64,000 nt of DNA from Asinibacterium sp. OR53 (GCF_000515315.1 NZ_KI911562.1:2575220-2639219), one strand, 5' to 3'; counted from the stretch's first letter, positions 52,224 through 61,421 are shown. Translations and numbers: made by a program. Notes: generated by a model not told the origin, from the letters alone.

Positions 52224-52343
52224 TTACATTCTGAAATAACGGGGATTAGTAGTAGGGCAACCCCGGCCCCTGGACGAACTACAAGACGAAAGGAGACTCA
52301 TTCCCAGTATAACCAAAAGAGATAAAGTGAGAATCTTTTTCAT
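52224..52343 (-). CDS. Small lipoprotein of 39 residues upstream of ytxJ
   Basis: 39 aa, too short for common gene finders. It begins KKILTLSLLVILG and has a lipobox L-S-S-C with lipidated Cys21, then CSSSRGRGCPTTNPRYF with one further Cys. The stop codon abuts the ATG of the longer ytxJ form, so the two are coupled. A tiny lipoprotein with a mature end of about 19 residues could be a membrane-linked companion of the redox protein. No Bacteroidota family name is known to me. The -7 box was not recognised. Confidence 0.65.
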   Translation of the reverse strand: MKKILTLSLLVILGMSLLSSCSSSRGRGCPTTNPRYFRM

Positions 52344-52413
52344 ACAGATAGGTATATAAAATATTTAGCCCTTAATTTGCGGCTGCTCCAAAGATAATCA
52401 TAATAAGCATCCG

Positions 52414-53859
52414 ATGAAGGTACATTTTATCGCAATAGGTGGCAGCGTGATGCACCAACTGGCCATTGCATTGAAACACAAGGGCTATGAAGTGTCGGGC
52501 TCCGACGATGAGATATTTGAACCGGCCAGTTCCAACCTGGCGGCAGAAGGACTGTTGCCGGCAGAAATGGGCTGGCACCCCGGTCTGATTACCAACGATA
52601 TAGACGCGGTGATCCTGGGGATGCATGCAAAAGCCGATAACCCCGAATTGCTGAAAGCGATGGAACTCGGACTGAAAATATATTCTTTTCCTGAATATAT
52701 TTTTCATGAGAGCCGCGATAAAAAAAGGATCGTGGTAGGAGGCAGTCATGGCAAGACTACCACTACCAGTATGATCATGCATGTGCTCAGGCAACTGCAC
52801 CGCGATTTTGATTACCTGGTAGGAGCAAGGGTAGAAGGCTTTGCCCAATCGGTTAACATTACGCATGCGCCGGTCATTGTATGTGAAGGGGATGAATATC
52901 CCGCCAGCGTCATAGAAAAAAGGCCAAAGTTCCATTTTCTCTACCCGCATGTAGCCATTATTACCGGCATCGCCTGGGACCATATCAATGTGTTTCCCAC
53001 TTTCAATTTTTACCTGGAGCAATTTGTGCTCTTCATTCAAAAAATAGAAAAAGGCGGCGTGCTCATTTATAATGAAACAGATCCGGTATTGCGTCAACTG
53101 GTGAACGATCACAAACGCAGCGACATACGCTACCAGCCTTATGATGTACCGGTACATACGATCAGTGATGGACAAACGAAGGTTACGATTGAAAACAGCA
53201 GCGGTCTTCTGCAGGTATTTGGTAACCATAACCTCATGAACCTGCATGCTGCTTATTATGCGTGCAAAGAAATGGGTATTACAGCGCCGGATTTTGTACA
53301 GGCCATTGGCAGTTTTACAGGCGCCGCTAAAAGACTGGAACTCGTTGCTTCTAATGAATATACCCGTGTATACCGTGATTTTGCACACGCACCGAGTAAG
53401 GTGAAGGCAACAATTGAAGCTGTGAAGCAACAATATCCCAACCGGAAACTGCTAGCCGTACTGGAGCTGCATACATTCAGCAGCCTGAATGAAAAATTCA
53501 TGCAGGAATACCAGGGTGCAATGGATAAGGCCGACCAGGCCGTTGTATTTTATTCCAAGCATGCCCTTGCACTCAAACGCATGCCCGATCTGCCTATCGA
53601 CAAAGTACAGCAAGGTTTTGCCAAACCAGGTCTGCTGGTGCTGAACGACCGTGCTGCACTGGAGCAATGGTTGAAAGAACAGGCTTACCAGGATACCACA
53701 CTGCTTTTCATGAGCAGTGGCAATTATGATGGCCTGGATATGCTTACATTCGCAAAATCAAATCACAGAATAATTACCCTTGCTACCCATGAAACTCCAA
53801 CTAAGCAGACCTATTGCTTTCATCGACCTGGAAACCACCGGCGTCAATATCAGTGTTGA
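52414..53859 (+). CDS. mpl: UDP-N-acetylmuramate:L-Ala-gamma-D-Glu-meso-DAP ligase
   Basis: 481 aa Mur ligase. The ATP site is GGSHGKTTTTSMI near residue 110. The N-terminal domain begins HFIAIGGSVMHQLAI, typical of Mpl rather than MurC-F, and the C-terminal domain includes RDFAHAPSKVKATIE. Mpl links recycled tripeptide to UDP-MurNAc. The last 30-odd residues after FAKSNHRIITL run across the start of the next gene in another frame and do not look like the family, whose members usually end near MSSGNYDG; see findings. Together with the NamZ-like gene at 39593 this suggests cell-wall recycling. Confidence 0.9.
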   Translation: MKVHFIAIGGSVMHQLAIALKHKGYEVSGSDDEIFEPASSNLAAEGLLPAEMGWHPGLITNDIDAVILGMHAKADNPELLKAMELGLKIYSFPEYIFHESRDKKRIVVGGSHGKTTTTSMIMHVLRQLHRDFDYLVGARVEGFAQSVNITHAPVIVCEGDEYPASVIEKRPKFHFLYPHVAIITGIAWDHINVFPTFNFYLEQFVLFIQKIEKGGVLIYNETDPVLRQLVNDHKRSDIRYQPYDVPVHTISDGQTKVTIENSSGLLQVFGNHNLMNLHAAYYACKEMGITAPDFVQAIGSFTGAAKRLELVASNEYTRVYRDFAHAPSKVKATIEAVKQQYPNRKLLAVLELHTFSSLNEKFMQEYQGAMDKADQAVVFYSKHALALKRMPDLPIDKVQQGFAKPGLLVLNDRAALEQWLKEQAYQDTTLLFMSSGNYDGLDMLTFAKSNHRIITLATHETPTKQTYCFHRPGNHRRQYQC

Positions 53860-54559
53860 TCGTATTGTTGAATTAGCGATCGTAAAAATAATGCCGGATG
53901 GTTCGAGGCAGGTAAAGCGCAAGCTGATCAACCCGTTGATGCCCATCCCTGCCAGCGCCAGCGCAATACATGGCATCACCGATGAAATGGTGAAGGATGC
54001 TCCCAGTTTCAAACAGGTGGCAAACGAAGTCAAACAATTTATTGACAATTGCGACATGGGCGGATACAACAGCAACCGGTTCGATATACCCATGCTCATT
54101 GAAGAATTCCTGCGCATAGGGATCGCTTTTTCTGTGGAAGGAAAAAAGATGGTGGATGTACAGAAAGTATTTCACATGATGGAGCAACGAACCTTGAGCG
54201 CGGCATATAAGTTCTATTGTCAGAAAACACTGGATGATGCGCATAGCGCCGAAGCGGATGCCACCGCTACCTGGGAAGTACTGGAAGCGCAGATAGAGCG
54301 GTATCCGCAAATAGGTAACACCGTAGAAAGTATTGTGAAGTTCACCGGAGAAGATGATATTGTAGATTTTGCCCGCCGCTTTGTGAAAGAAAAAGGGATT
54401 GAAGTGTTCAACTTCGGCAAACACAAAGGCAAGCCGGTGGCACAAGTGCTCAAAGAAGAGCCCCAGTATTACGATTGGATGATGAAAGGAGATTTTGCCA
54501 TGAATACCAAGCAGAAACTCACCGAGATACTGAACCGGACCTTATTAAAAAAAGGTTAG
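53789..54559 (+). CDS. DnaQ-like 3'-5' exonuclease
   Basis: 256 aa from ATG 53789. DEDDh motifs: FIDLETTG (Exo I, Asp and Glu), HGITDEMV, NSNRFDIPML (Exo II), and HSAEADATATWEVLEA (Exo III with His). The N-terminal 170 residues are the nuclease; the C-terminal part (FNFGKHKGKPVAQVLKEEPQ and MNTKQKLTEILN) is a domain found in related repair exonucleases. Its start overlaps the mpl gene by 71 bp, so translation is probably coupled. Proofreading, or processing of DNA or RNA ends; not assignable. Confidence 0.88.
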   Translation: MKLQLSRPIAFIDLETTGVNISVDRIVELAIVKIMPDGSRQVKRKLINPLMPIPASASAIHGITDEMVKDAPSFKQVANEVKQFIDNCDMGGYNSNRFDIPMLIEEFLRIGIAFSVEGKKMVDVQKVFHMMEQRTLSAAYKFYCQKTLDDAHSAEADATATWEVLEAQIERYPQIGNTVESIVKFTGEDDIVDFARRFVKEKGIEVFNFGKHKGKPVAQVLKEEPQYYDWMMKGDFAMNTKQKLTEILNRTLLKKG

Positions 54560-54667
54560 GCATCATTTACTGACCGTTATACATTAAGTATTTACCGTAA
54601 ATTTTTTGCCGGCAGCATGTTGAAACGCTTCTGAATTGTACCTTAGCGACTCAATTTATCTGGCTGT

Positions 54668-55426
54668 TTGGAAAAACTTGTTATCATACCTACGTACAAT
54701 GAAAAGGATAACATCGAAGCCATCATTTCGGCGGTATTCGATCTTAACCAGGGTTACCATGTACTGGTGATCGACGATGGTTCACCGGATGGTACGGCGG
54801 ATATTGTACGCGCACTTATGCAACGATATCCCGATCAGTTGTTCATGGAAGAAAGGAAGGGAAAACTGGGTTTGGGAACTGCCTATATCCATGGTTTCAA
54901 ATGGAGCCTCGAACGAGGGTACCAGTTCATTTTTGAAATGGATGCTGATTTCTCCCATAACCCCAATGATCTTGAGCGTTTATATGAAGCCTGCAAAACA
55001 GGTGGTGCCGACCTGGCGGTAGGTAGTCGTTACGTGCCCGGAGGAAAAACAGAGAACTGGCCGCTCGACAGGAAATTATATTCCAAAGGCGGCGCCCTTT
55101 ATACCAAACTCATTACCTGGATGCCCGTTAATGATCCCACCGCCGGCTTTGTCTGCTATCGTAATACCGTATTGGAAACCATCAACCTCGATGAGATCAT
55201 GTTCGTGGGCTATGCTTTCCAGATAGAAATGAAATTCGCTACCTGGAAACTCGGTTTCAAGATCAAAGAGATACCCATCACTTTTGTCGATCGCAAAGTA
55301 GGCGTCAGCAAAATGAGCAAAGGCATCATCAAGGAAGGCGTAATAGGTGTGTTGAGGGTGCAATGGCATAGCTTATTCACGAATTACCGTAAACGGGTAA
55401 AAAATGTAATGCCTACCGTTTTCTGA
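54668..55426 (+). CDS. Polyprenol monophosphomannose synthase-like glycosyltransferase
   Basis: 252 aa, TTG start, with the usual family beginning EKLVIIPTYNEKDNIEAII. It is a GT2-type enzyme: DDGSPDGTADIV, MDADFSHNPNDLERLYEA (DxD-like) and a C-terminal amphipathic tail with no membrane helices, matching dolichol-phosphate mannose synthase-like enzymes (DPM1 group). It should transfer mannose (or a similar sugar) to polyprenyl phosphate, feeding surface glycan assembly. Only weakly matching -7 sequence (TACCTTAG) was seen upstream. Confidence 0.85.
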   Translation: MEKLVIIPTYNEKDNIEAIISAVFDLNQGYHVLVIDDGSPDGTADIVRALMQRYPDQLFMEERKGKLGLGTAYIHGFKWSLERGYQFIFEMDADFSHNPNDLERLYEACKTGGADLAVGSRYVPGGKTENWPLDRKLYSKGGALYTKLITWMPVNDPTAGFVCYRNTVLETINLDEIMFVGYAFQIEMKFATWKLGFKIKEIPITFVDRKVGVSKMSKGIIKEGVIGVLRVQWHSLFTNYRKRVKNVMPTVF

Positions 55427-55427
55427 T

Positions 55428-55435
55428 TATTTTTG
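55428..55435 (+). promoter_or_regulatory. -7 box for the EamA transporter gene
   Basis: TATTTTTG matches TAnnTTTG. It ends 5 nt before the ATG at 55441, so the mRNA would be leaderless or nearly so. Confidence 0.45.
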
Positions 55436-55440
55436 CGCCG

Positions 55441-56340
55441 ATGAAAGAGGCGTTGATTAAGTTACACATTTCGGTTTTCCTGGCCGGCTTCACCGGTATC
55501 CTGGGTATTTTAATCAGTTTGAATGAAGGGTTGCTGGTATGGTACCGGCTCATGATCACCGTGGTCAGTTTATTTGCTTTGCTGCAATGGAAGAAAAAGC
55601 TGCATCATGTAACGCCGTTACAAGTATGGCGCATGTTCGGTATCGGTGCATTGATCGCTTTGCACTGGGTGCTTTTTTATGGAAGCATCAAAGCTTCCAA
55701 TGTTTCTATTGGATTGGTATGTTTTGCATCGGTAGGCTTTTTCACCGCATTACTCGAACCGGTGTTTACCTCAAAGAAATTCAGCTGGGTAGAAACTTTG
55801 CTGGGATTGATCAGCCTGCTGGGTATCTGGCTCATTTTCCATTTTGATGCACGCTATCGCGTAGGCATCGCCTTAGGTGTTGCCTGCGCTGTACTGGCAG
55901 CGCTTTTTACAGTACTCAATAAAAAATACGTGCACATCGCACCGCCACAGACCATGATGCTGTACGAATTGAGTGGCGGACTGGTAGTGCTTACCCTGCT
56001 CATGCCCTTCTATCTTGCTTATTTTCCTGTAGCGAGCATATTTCCCGGGTGGAAAGATTGGATAGGGCTGCTCATCCTGAGCTGGCTCTGCACCGTATTG
56101 ATGATGGACCTGATGCTGCAAGCGCTGAAAAAAGTATCGGCTTTCACGCAAAACCTCAGCCTCAACCTGGAACCGGTATATGGCATTCTCATGGCATTTA
56201 TACTGTTCCATGAAAATAAAAACCTGAACGCCAGCTTTTATGCAGGCTTCGCGTTGATCGCACTCTCAGTTGTATTGCAGATGGCCAGGATCGGCTTGCC
56301 GCATATCAGGCAGCAACAGGTCAGCGTACGTGAAAAGTAG
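55441..56340 (+). CDS. EamA/DMT family transporter
   Basis: 299 aa with about ten hydrophobic helices in two halves, the arrangement of EamA (RhaT/DMT) exporters. Residues LIALHWVLFYGSIKASNVS mark the first repeat. The second half ends in NLEPVYGILMAFILFHENK, the typical helix-9 motif. Usually exports metabolites or amino-acid derivatives; specificity unknown. Its end overlaps the DUF2911 gene (opposite strand) by 20 bp. Confidence 0.88.
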   Translation: MKEALIKLHISVFLAGFTGILGILISLNEGLLVWYRLMITVVSLFALLQWKKKLHHVTPLQVWRMFGIGALIALHWVLFYGSIKASNVSIGLVCFASVGFFTALLEPVFTSKKFSWVETLLGLISLLGIWLIFHFDARYRVGIALGVACAVLAALFTVLNKKYVHIAPPQTMMLYELSGGLVVLTLLMPFYLAYFPVASIFPGWKDWIGLLILSWLCTVLMMDLMLQALKKVSAFTQNLSLNLEPVYGILMAFILFHENKNLNASFYAGFALIALSVVLQMARIGLPHIRQQQVSVREK

Positions 56341-56836
56341 CTTCCGTATTGCCCCAAGCCAGTGATACGGCACCAGATTTGGATATGGTATAAGTAAGCC
56401 TTTCTACAGGAGCTTTGGTCTTACCCGCTTTTACCGCTACCCTCAATGCATCATCAGCTTCTTTGTATTGAAAAGCGCCCCATTGTTTCCAGGTCTTATT
56501 GAAGATCAGGGTCCATTCTCCGCCATGTACCAATACAAAGAAACCATATTTACCTGCAGGCAATGATTTACCATCAATGGTGATATCCTTGCTGGTCTCG
56601 AATACAGTAGCTTCATTAGCACCGGCACGCCATACTTTGTCCTCCATGGGTTCTACATCTTTGCCCATGGTCCTTCCTTTCAAAGCAGGCTGACTGTAAT
56701 TGATGGTGATAGTGGCTCCATTGCCCAGGGTTTCACTGGTGGTGGCAGCCGGACTGGGTTTGGCATTTTGCGCAAAAGCTGCAGTGGTTGTTAACAAGAG
56801 CGAGCAGGCAATAGCCAACAAAGATTTGTTTTTCAT
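56321..56836 (-). CDS. DUF2911 secreted protein
   Basis: 171 aa from ATG 56836, giving a signal peptide (KNKSLLAIACSLLLTTTAAFAQ). DUF2911 motifs: ITINYSQPALKGRTM, DKVWRAGANEATVFE, LPAGKYGFFVL and EWTLIFNKTWKQWG. Bacteroidota family of unknown role, probably periplasmic. The frame extends to 56908 but those residues do not fit the signal peptide. Confidence 0.88.
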   Translation of the reverse strand: MKNKSLLAIACSLLLTTTAAFAQNAKPSPAATTSETLGNGATITINYSQPALKGRTMGKDVEPMEDKVWRAGANEATVFETSKDITIDGKSLPAGKYGFFVLVHGGEWTLIFNKTWKQWGAFQYKEADDALRVAVKAGKTKAPVERLTYTISKSGAVSLAWGNTEATFHVR

Positions 56837-56907
56837 AACGATGCTTGTTTGAAAGAACAAGTTAATAAAAACCCTAAAGGCAACCCGGAAATAGTGATAA
56901 GCGGTCA

Positions 56908-58767
56908 TCAGTTCATGATCGCAAAATCGGGTTTCCTGATGAACTGGCTGTTGTATTTGTAAATGAGGTTGGTAGTAAATTCAATGTTCCAGGGGGTTAA
57001 AGTGCCGGTGGTACGCGGAAAGTAAAATGCCCGCAGTTCCATGGTCCCAAATACCAGGTTCTCATTCCTGGTACGGGCGCCGGCTCCAACAGCGGTATAG
57101 ATATCGCCCTTGCTGAAGTTGGCCACGCCGGTTTGTTTGAGATAGGAAACGTTGGCAAAGCCAAAGGGCGCAAAGCTGAACCCGAAAAACCGCCAGGTAT
57201 TATAGAAAACAGATTCCATGTTGAAAGTAACCCTGGTAGAGGCCCTGATGTTTTCATTGCTGAGCTGCGGGATGCCATAAATGCTTGAAAGGAACAGGGG
57301 CCCGTTCAGTTTTGTACGTGCCTGTTGGGTAATGCTGCCGCTGATAAAATGACGCAGGAACCACCGGCTGTTGCCCAACTTGCGCAAACGGGTAAAATAT
57401 TCAACACTCGTAAGAAAACTCATGTCTTCCAGGTTGCCTTCATCAATATAAGTGCCGCCGCGTACAATGTAATTGATGTAATTTTTCCGGTTGGAGAAAT
57501 AATTGCGCTGATAATCGAAGCCAAAATAGGGTCTCGATAAATTATTGCGGTTGCTCCAGCCGCCTGTGAGTGAAAGACTGAAACCTTCGGGAACGTCTTC
57601 ATTCCGGCCGAAACCATAGAGGAAATTGGTATGATAATAATCCTGCTCAAAAATGGTAAAAGAGCTCAATACGCTTACCTGGTTGGAATAAGCGACGTTG
57701 TACCTGGTTTTATAAATATCGGGTATATGATCAAAATCCTGGTGCAAGCCTCTTAATGCAATGAAACGCTTCAAACGTGATTTCAGGTTCTCATGAATAT
57801 TGCTCCGGGCACCGATATTGTAACCCGCCCATACATCGGCCTGCCGGTAAGTGTATTTGAAGTCAGATTGATAGAGTGAGTCACCGATATATGCATTGTC
57901 GGTATAATGAAGCGCTGCTCCAAACCCACCCGTCCAAACATGATAAGGGCTCACCAATGGCAGATCGCCCCGCACGTAAAAATTTTTCTCTTCCCTGCGG
58001 CCACTGTTGAATGCCGGAGCTTCTGTTTCGTATCCCAGCGCCATGTTCAGGAAAGTGCCGGCAATATTGCGTTTCAGGTATTCAACGCCCATTCCGTAAT
58101 TAGGACGTCGATCCATATCATAGAGGCCCTGTACCTGTAAGCGGTCGCCCGAGCCCACGAAATTATCATCGTTCAATTGAACGCCCACACTGGTAATAGA
58201 GCCGGCATCCATGCTTCCGCCGATGGGGAAGACGTCTTTGCAAATGATGACCACATCCACTGAATCGGGACAACAACCGGTTTCTTTCACTACGATCCGC
58301 GCGTCCTGTAAATAAGAAAGCTCACGCAGGAACCTTTCGTTATCTGCTAACAGGGGAGCATAGAGTGTATCACCTTTTGAAAAGAAAAGATTGTTCAGTA
58401 TCACATGCTTTCGCGTGCTGGTATGCAATGCATCGCCAAGGTCGTTGAAAATATTGTGCACTACATGTGTGGTATCGTTGACCGATTTACTAAAGCCCAG
58501 TTTCTCAATTGCTATGTTACGGATGATCTTACCCTGGAATTTTCTGAAAGCCGAATCGTTCCGCACAGCGCCATTGGGAGGAACAATGATATCGGGATTG
58601 CTTACGGAAACACTTTTGCCTATCCAGCCCAACAAACCTTTTTTACCCGCCAGGAAAAAAGCCGTATCCTTTTTTTGTTCCTGCGCCAGCAGGGAGCCGG
58701 TAAAACAATACAGGCATGTGCACACCAATAAAAGGATTCGGGAGGTATGGGTAGACGGGTGCCGCAT
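56908..58767 (-). CDS. BamA-like outer-membrane beta-barrel protein with POTRA-like N-terminus
   Basis: 619 aa from ATG 58767 (GTG 58788 is an earlier option). A signal peptide (ILLLVCTCLYCFTGSLLAQ) is followed by residues about 60-190 with POTRA-like beta-alpha units (NERFLRELSYLQDARIVVKE and VDVVIICKDVFPIGG). From about 195 onward there are repeated amphipathic strands with Asn, Tyr and Phe, typical of a barrel (NDDNFVGSGDRLQVQGL and FDYQRNYFSNRKNYINYIV). It resembles the BamA/TamA superfamily but is not BamA itself, since there is only one POTRA-like unit. Role unknown. Confidence 0.7.
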   Translation of the reverse strand: MRHPSTHTSRILLLVCTCLYCFTGSLLAQEQKKDTAFFLAGKKGLLGWIGKSVSVSNPDIIVPPNGAVRNDSAFRKFQGKIIRNIAIEKLGFSKSVNDTTHVVHNIFNDLGDALHTSTRKHVILNNLFFSKGDTLYAPLLADNERFLRELSYLQDARIVVKETGCCPDSVDVVIICKDVFPIGGSMDAGSITSVGVQLNDDNFVGSGDRLQVQGLYDMDRRPNYGMGVEYLKRNIAGTFLNMALGYETEAPAFNSGRREEKNFYVRGDLPLVSPYHVWTGGFGAALHYTDNAYIGDSLYQSDFKYTYRQADVWAGYNIGARSNIHENLKSRLKRFIALRGLHQDFDHIPDIYKTRYNVAYSNQVSVLSSFTIFEQDYYHTNFLYGFGRNEDVPEGFSLSLTGGWSNRNNLSRPYFGFDYQRNYFSNRKNYINYIVRGGTYIDEGNLEDMSFLTSVEYFTRLRKLGNSRWFLRHFISGSITQQARTKLNGPLFLSSIYGIPQLSNENIRASTRVTFNMESVFYNTWRFFGFSFAPFGFANVSYLKQTGVANFSKGDIYTAVGAGARTRNENLVFGTMELRAFYFPRTTGTLTPWNIEFTTNLIYKYNSQFIRKPDFAIMN

Positions 58768-58951
58768 GCGTGTGTATAAATGTATCACTTGTGCGTCAAG
58801 TTAACCAATCGTCATTGATCTGCAACAATTTGGAATGCCAAAACTGTTAAAAAAAAGCCCTGTAGACGCACGCCGGGTTCGATTTTGGCATGGGTTTGGT
58901 TAAATAAAAGTGAATCCTTACTCAATACCTTATTTATTCCTATGATCAACC

Positions 58952-58983
58952 AAAAAGGGCCCCGCGCGGCGGGGCCCTTTTTT
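58952..58983. terminator. GC-rich bidirectional terminator
   Basis: Arms AAAAAGGGCCCCGC (58952-58965) and GCGGGGCCCTTTTT (58969-58982) with loop GCG. It ends the leftward NodB transcript; no gene reads into it from the left strand. Confidence 0.85.
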
Positions 58984-59001
58984 ATATACCTCTAACTAAG
59001 G

Positions 59002-59835
59002 TTATTTTTTACCTGCCTGTACGGTAGGATAGTGGTCCATGGTTTCAAATACGTTCCTCGGATCCTGCTTGAGCATTTTGATGAACTGCCTGAGGGAATC
59101 GGCAAATTGCGGTTTTTCAAATAACCTGTCATGAGAAAGAATAACAATGGCATTTGCTGCATTGGTGTTGCCGTCATCGAAATGCTGATTGATCCTTTTT
59201 ACCATTTCAGCAGCGCCCTCACGGGGTGCTTTCATTTTAGCCTGCTGACCCCATTCCAGGTCCCAGCCAATGATCTTGTACCCAAGTGAATCGAGACGCT
59301 TGATGAGCGGGTTGTTCGCTTTTTGTCCGGTTATGTTACCATTCGAAGCCCAGGTATTGTTACCCGGAAGGCGGATGATATGAACAGGTACCTGCAGCTC
59401 TTTCTCATTCCGCATAAAATCCTGGAAAGCGCTGTCCGGCATGGAGTAAAACTTGCTGTACTTATCGTTGAACCCATGACTGAAACTGTGGTTGGCCAGC
59501 AGGAACTGGGGATAGCTGTTACGAATAGAATCGATCAGTCTTTTTTTGAAAGGTCCTACCTGGTTGAAGCCCACGGCAAAGAAAGTAGCTTTAACACCTT
59601 CTTCACGAAAAATATTCCGGCAATTGGTGGTTCCGGGGGGCTGTGGAGAATCGTCCCAGGTAAGGAAAATATATCTTTTAGAACTGTCGTACTTGATCAC
59701 ACTGCCTGGCATCATCTTGGCAGAAGCGGCTTTCGCAGAATCGGCAGCGGCTTTGTCAGGTGAAGGTTTACTCTTGCAACTTGCCAATAACGCAATGCCC
59801 AGACCGGCATACAAAAATGTTTTCATTGGTTTCAT
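59002..59835 (-). CDS. NodB-type polysaccharide deacetylase lipoprotein
   Basis: 277 aa. A lipoprotein signal (LLASC, Cys about residue 20) is followed by the NodB domain: FLTWDDSPQP (the TFDDGP-type motif with Asp-Asp), NHSFSHGFND (HxxxH), and the late IRLPGNNTW region. All metal ligands look intact. The enzyme should remove N- or O-acetyl groups from an envelope or extracellular polysaccharide. Start 59835 or 59826 (MKTFLYAG) both give the same signal peptide. It follows two other secreted or membrane-linked genes on the same strand. Confidence 0.85.
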   Translation of the reverse strand: MKPMKTFLYAGLGIALLASCKSKPSPDKAAADSAKAASAKMMPGSVIKYDSSKRYIFLTWDDSPQPPGTTNCRNIFREEGVKATFFAVGFNQVGPFKKRLIDSIRNSYPQFLLANHSFSHGFNDKYSKFYSMPDSAFQDFMRNEKELQVPVHIIRLPGNNTWASNGNITGQKANNPLIKRLDSLGYKIIGWDLEWGQQAKMKAPREGAAEMVKRINQHFDDGNTNAANAIVILSHDRLFEKPQFADSLRQFIKMLKQDPRNVFETMDHYPTVQAGKK

Positions 59836-59875
59836 AGTATATCAACGATGTTGAACGCAAAGATATTGTATTTAC

Positions 59876-60484
59876 TCATCTGAACCTTTCTGAAAGCGCA
59901 TAACATACCTTGTCGTTGATGCGTTTGAAAATGTCATCGTTGATGCGTCGCAGTTTCCTTTGTTTCCGATTGGCCAGCAGCCTTCCTTCGCCGTCGAAAT
60001 ACTGGGGCTGGTTGAAGAATGTGAGGATATAGTATTTCTTATCGGTAAAAGGCAGTTTCCATAAAATGGGTTTCATGGAAAGGAAGGTCATGTTCTTTTT
60101 CTGACCATCAACATAATAGTCGAGGTTGTTGACCCATACACAATGAATTTCACGCATTTTTCGCAGGAGTGGCAGAACGGTTGCAGTATCCATTTGGAAG
60201 CGCCTGATAGAATCTGCCAATCTTGGTTCATTGAATTCGAACTCGTATATATATTTCAGTTTTTCGGTAATGAAAGTGATGGATACATAATCCAGGTCCC
60301 TGTCGGTAAACTCTGCAGAAAAAGGATGGTGGCTATAAATGTCCCTGTACGATTGTTCGATATCGTTCAGGGCTGCTTCATTTTCATAATAATAATTGGC
60401 CGCCAGCTTCTTGTTGGAAAAGCAGGAACTGCATACAGCGATCATGCAACCTAGTAATAATATGAGTGAGGAGTTACGGCGCAT
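59876..60484 (-). CDS. Lipoprotein of unknown function
   Basis: 202 aa; lipobox near residue 21 (VCSSC). A helical body with many charged residues (ENEAALNDIEQSYRDIYS) is followed by a mixed region with WVNNLDYYVDGQKKNM. No family recognised. It overlaps the upstream gene by 11 bp and lies 40 bp before the NodB gene, so the three form a leftward operon. Confidence 0.6.
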   Translation of the reverse strand: MRRNSSLILLLGCMIAVCSSCFSNKKLAANYYYENEAALNDIEQSYRDIYSHHPFSAEFTDRDLDYVSITFITEKLKYIYEFEFNEPRLADSIRRFQMDTATVLPLLRKMREIHCVWVNNLDYYVDGQKKNMTFLSMKPILWKLPFTDKKYYILTFFNQPQYFDGEGRLLANRKQRKLRRINDDIFKRINDKVCYALSERFR

Positions 60485-61421
60485 GCTTCCTGGTTTTTTT
60501 TAGTGTACAATGAGAAACGCCGAATATCAGCCGTTCCAGGAATGCGCGCGTGACCTGTTGCAGGCTCAGTGCGCCATAATCCCAATAAGTGATATTGATC
60601 ATGCCATTGCTGACCTCTTCAATCTGCTCAAGTATGATATAATGCGTGGGTATACCTGGCTTGATAACGCGGTGGTCTTTTTGGTATAAAGTCATGTTAT
60701 TCACAAACAGGGCCACCGTACCGGTTTGCAATTTTTCTTTGAGATAAGTGTAGAGATCATCTGTGCGGATACGGATGAGATCACTGCCTTTGGCCTTTAC
60801 TTTAAAGTTTAACAATGCACGTATCATCCTGTTGAACTTGCTGAAATTGGTGGCTGCCCAAAAACCGTTTTCATCTCCCATATCAAAATGACGGTCAAAG
60901 AAATTCAAATACCCTTTGAAATGATCGGCCAGGGTAAGGAACCAGATCTGGTCGGCCGGCCGGATGTCCAGTTCTCCTTTGAAAGCCAGTCGCCCTGCGG
61001 CTTCTTTGATCTCAGGGGATGGAGTCAGCAGTACGCGGCCGTATTGCACTTTGCCATTGCGGTATAGATCGACCATGTTTTTTGCATAACCCAATGGGTC
61101 GAAATGCAAAGGCAGGTACGACAAAGCCGCATAGGAACAAAAATTGGTATTGTTGCCCTCGTGGACGCGCAGCGGTTCATTGAGATTGTTGTTCACATTT
61201 TCGAGGAACTCATCGGGACTTACATGCGGCCAGTATTTGCTTGCTGATAAAGTGTCCATACTTTTCATGAATGCGAGCGCTGCTGCTTTTGAAGAGACGG
61301 GCGTAATATCCCTGGGAGGTCTGGGCCGGGCGGGAGATAATACCTGCGCCGGAAGGGAAAGCGTAAAACTGAAGTAAAAGAGAATAGTAAAGCAGACGAT
61401 ATGGGTTATCTCTTTCTTCAA
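60474..61421 (-). CDS. Secreted protein with cysteine-peptidase-like features
   Basis: 315 aa from a TTG start at 61421, which yields a clear signal peptide (KKEITHIVCFTILFYFSFTL then SLPAQ). The longer frame from 61484 begins inside the ahcY terminator and is rejected. Residues NTNFCSYAALSYL and THYIILEQIEEVSNGMINIT near the end show a Cys-then-His order like papain-type or C39-type peptidases; the third catalytic residue may be in NITYWDYG. This is suggestive only. Secreted; role unknown. Confidence 0.55.
   Translation of the reverse strand: MKKEITHIVCFTILFYFSFTLSLPAQVLSPARPRPPRDITPVSSKAAALAFMKSMDTLSASKYWPHVSPDEFLENVNNNLNEPLRVHEGNNTNFCSYAALSYLPLHFDPLGYAKNMVDLYRNGKVQYGRVLLTPSPEIKEAAGRLAFKGELDIRPADQIWFLTLADHFKGYLNFFDRHFDMGDENGFWAATNFSKFNRMIRALLNFKVKAKGSDLIRIRTDDLYTYLKEKLQTGTVALFVNNMTLYQKDHRVIKPGIPTHYIILEQIEEVSNGMINITYWDYGALSLQQVTRAFLERLIFGVSHCTLKKTRKHAP

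Noticed and set aside
52372..53433. 353-codon minus-strand frame opposite mpl
   Set aside because: It is antisense to a clear Mur ligase and shows no family pattern. Long antisense frames also occur opposite hutH, glnS, parE and ccsA.
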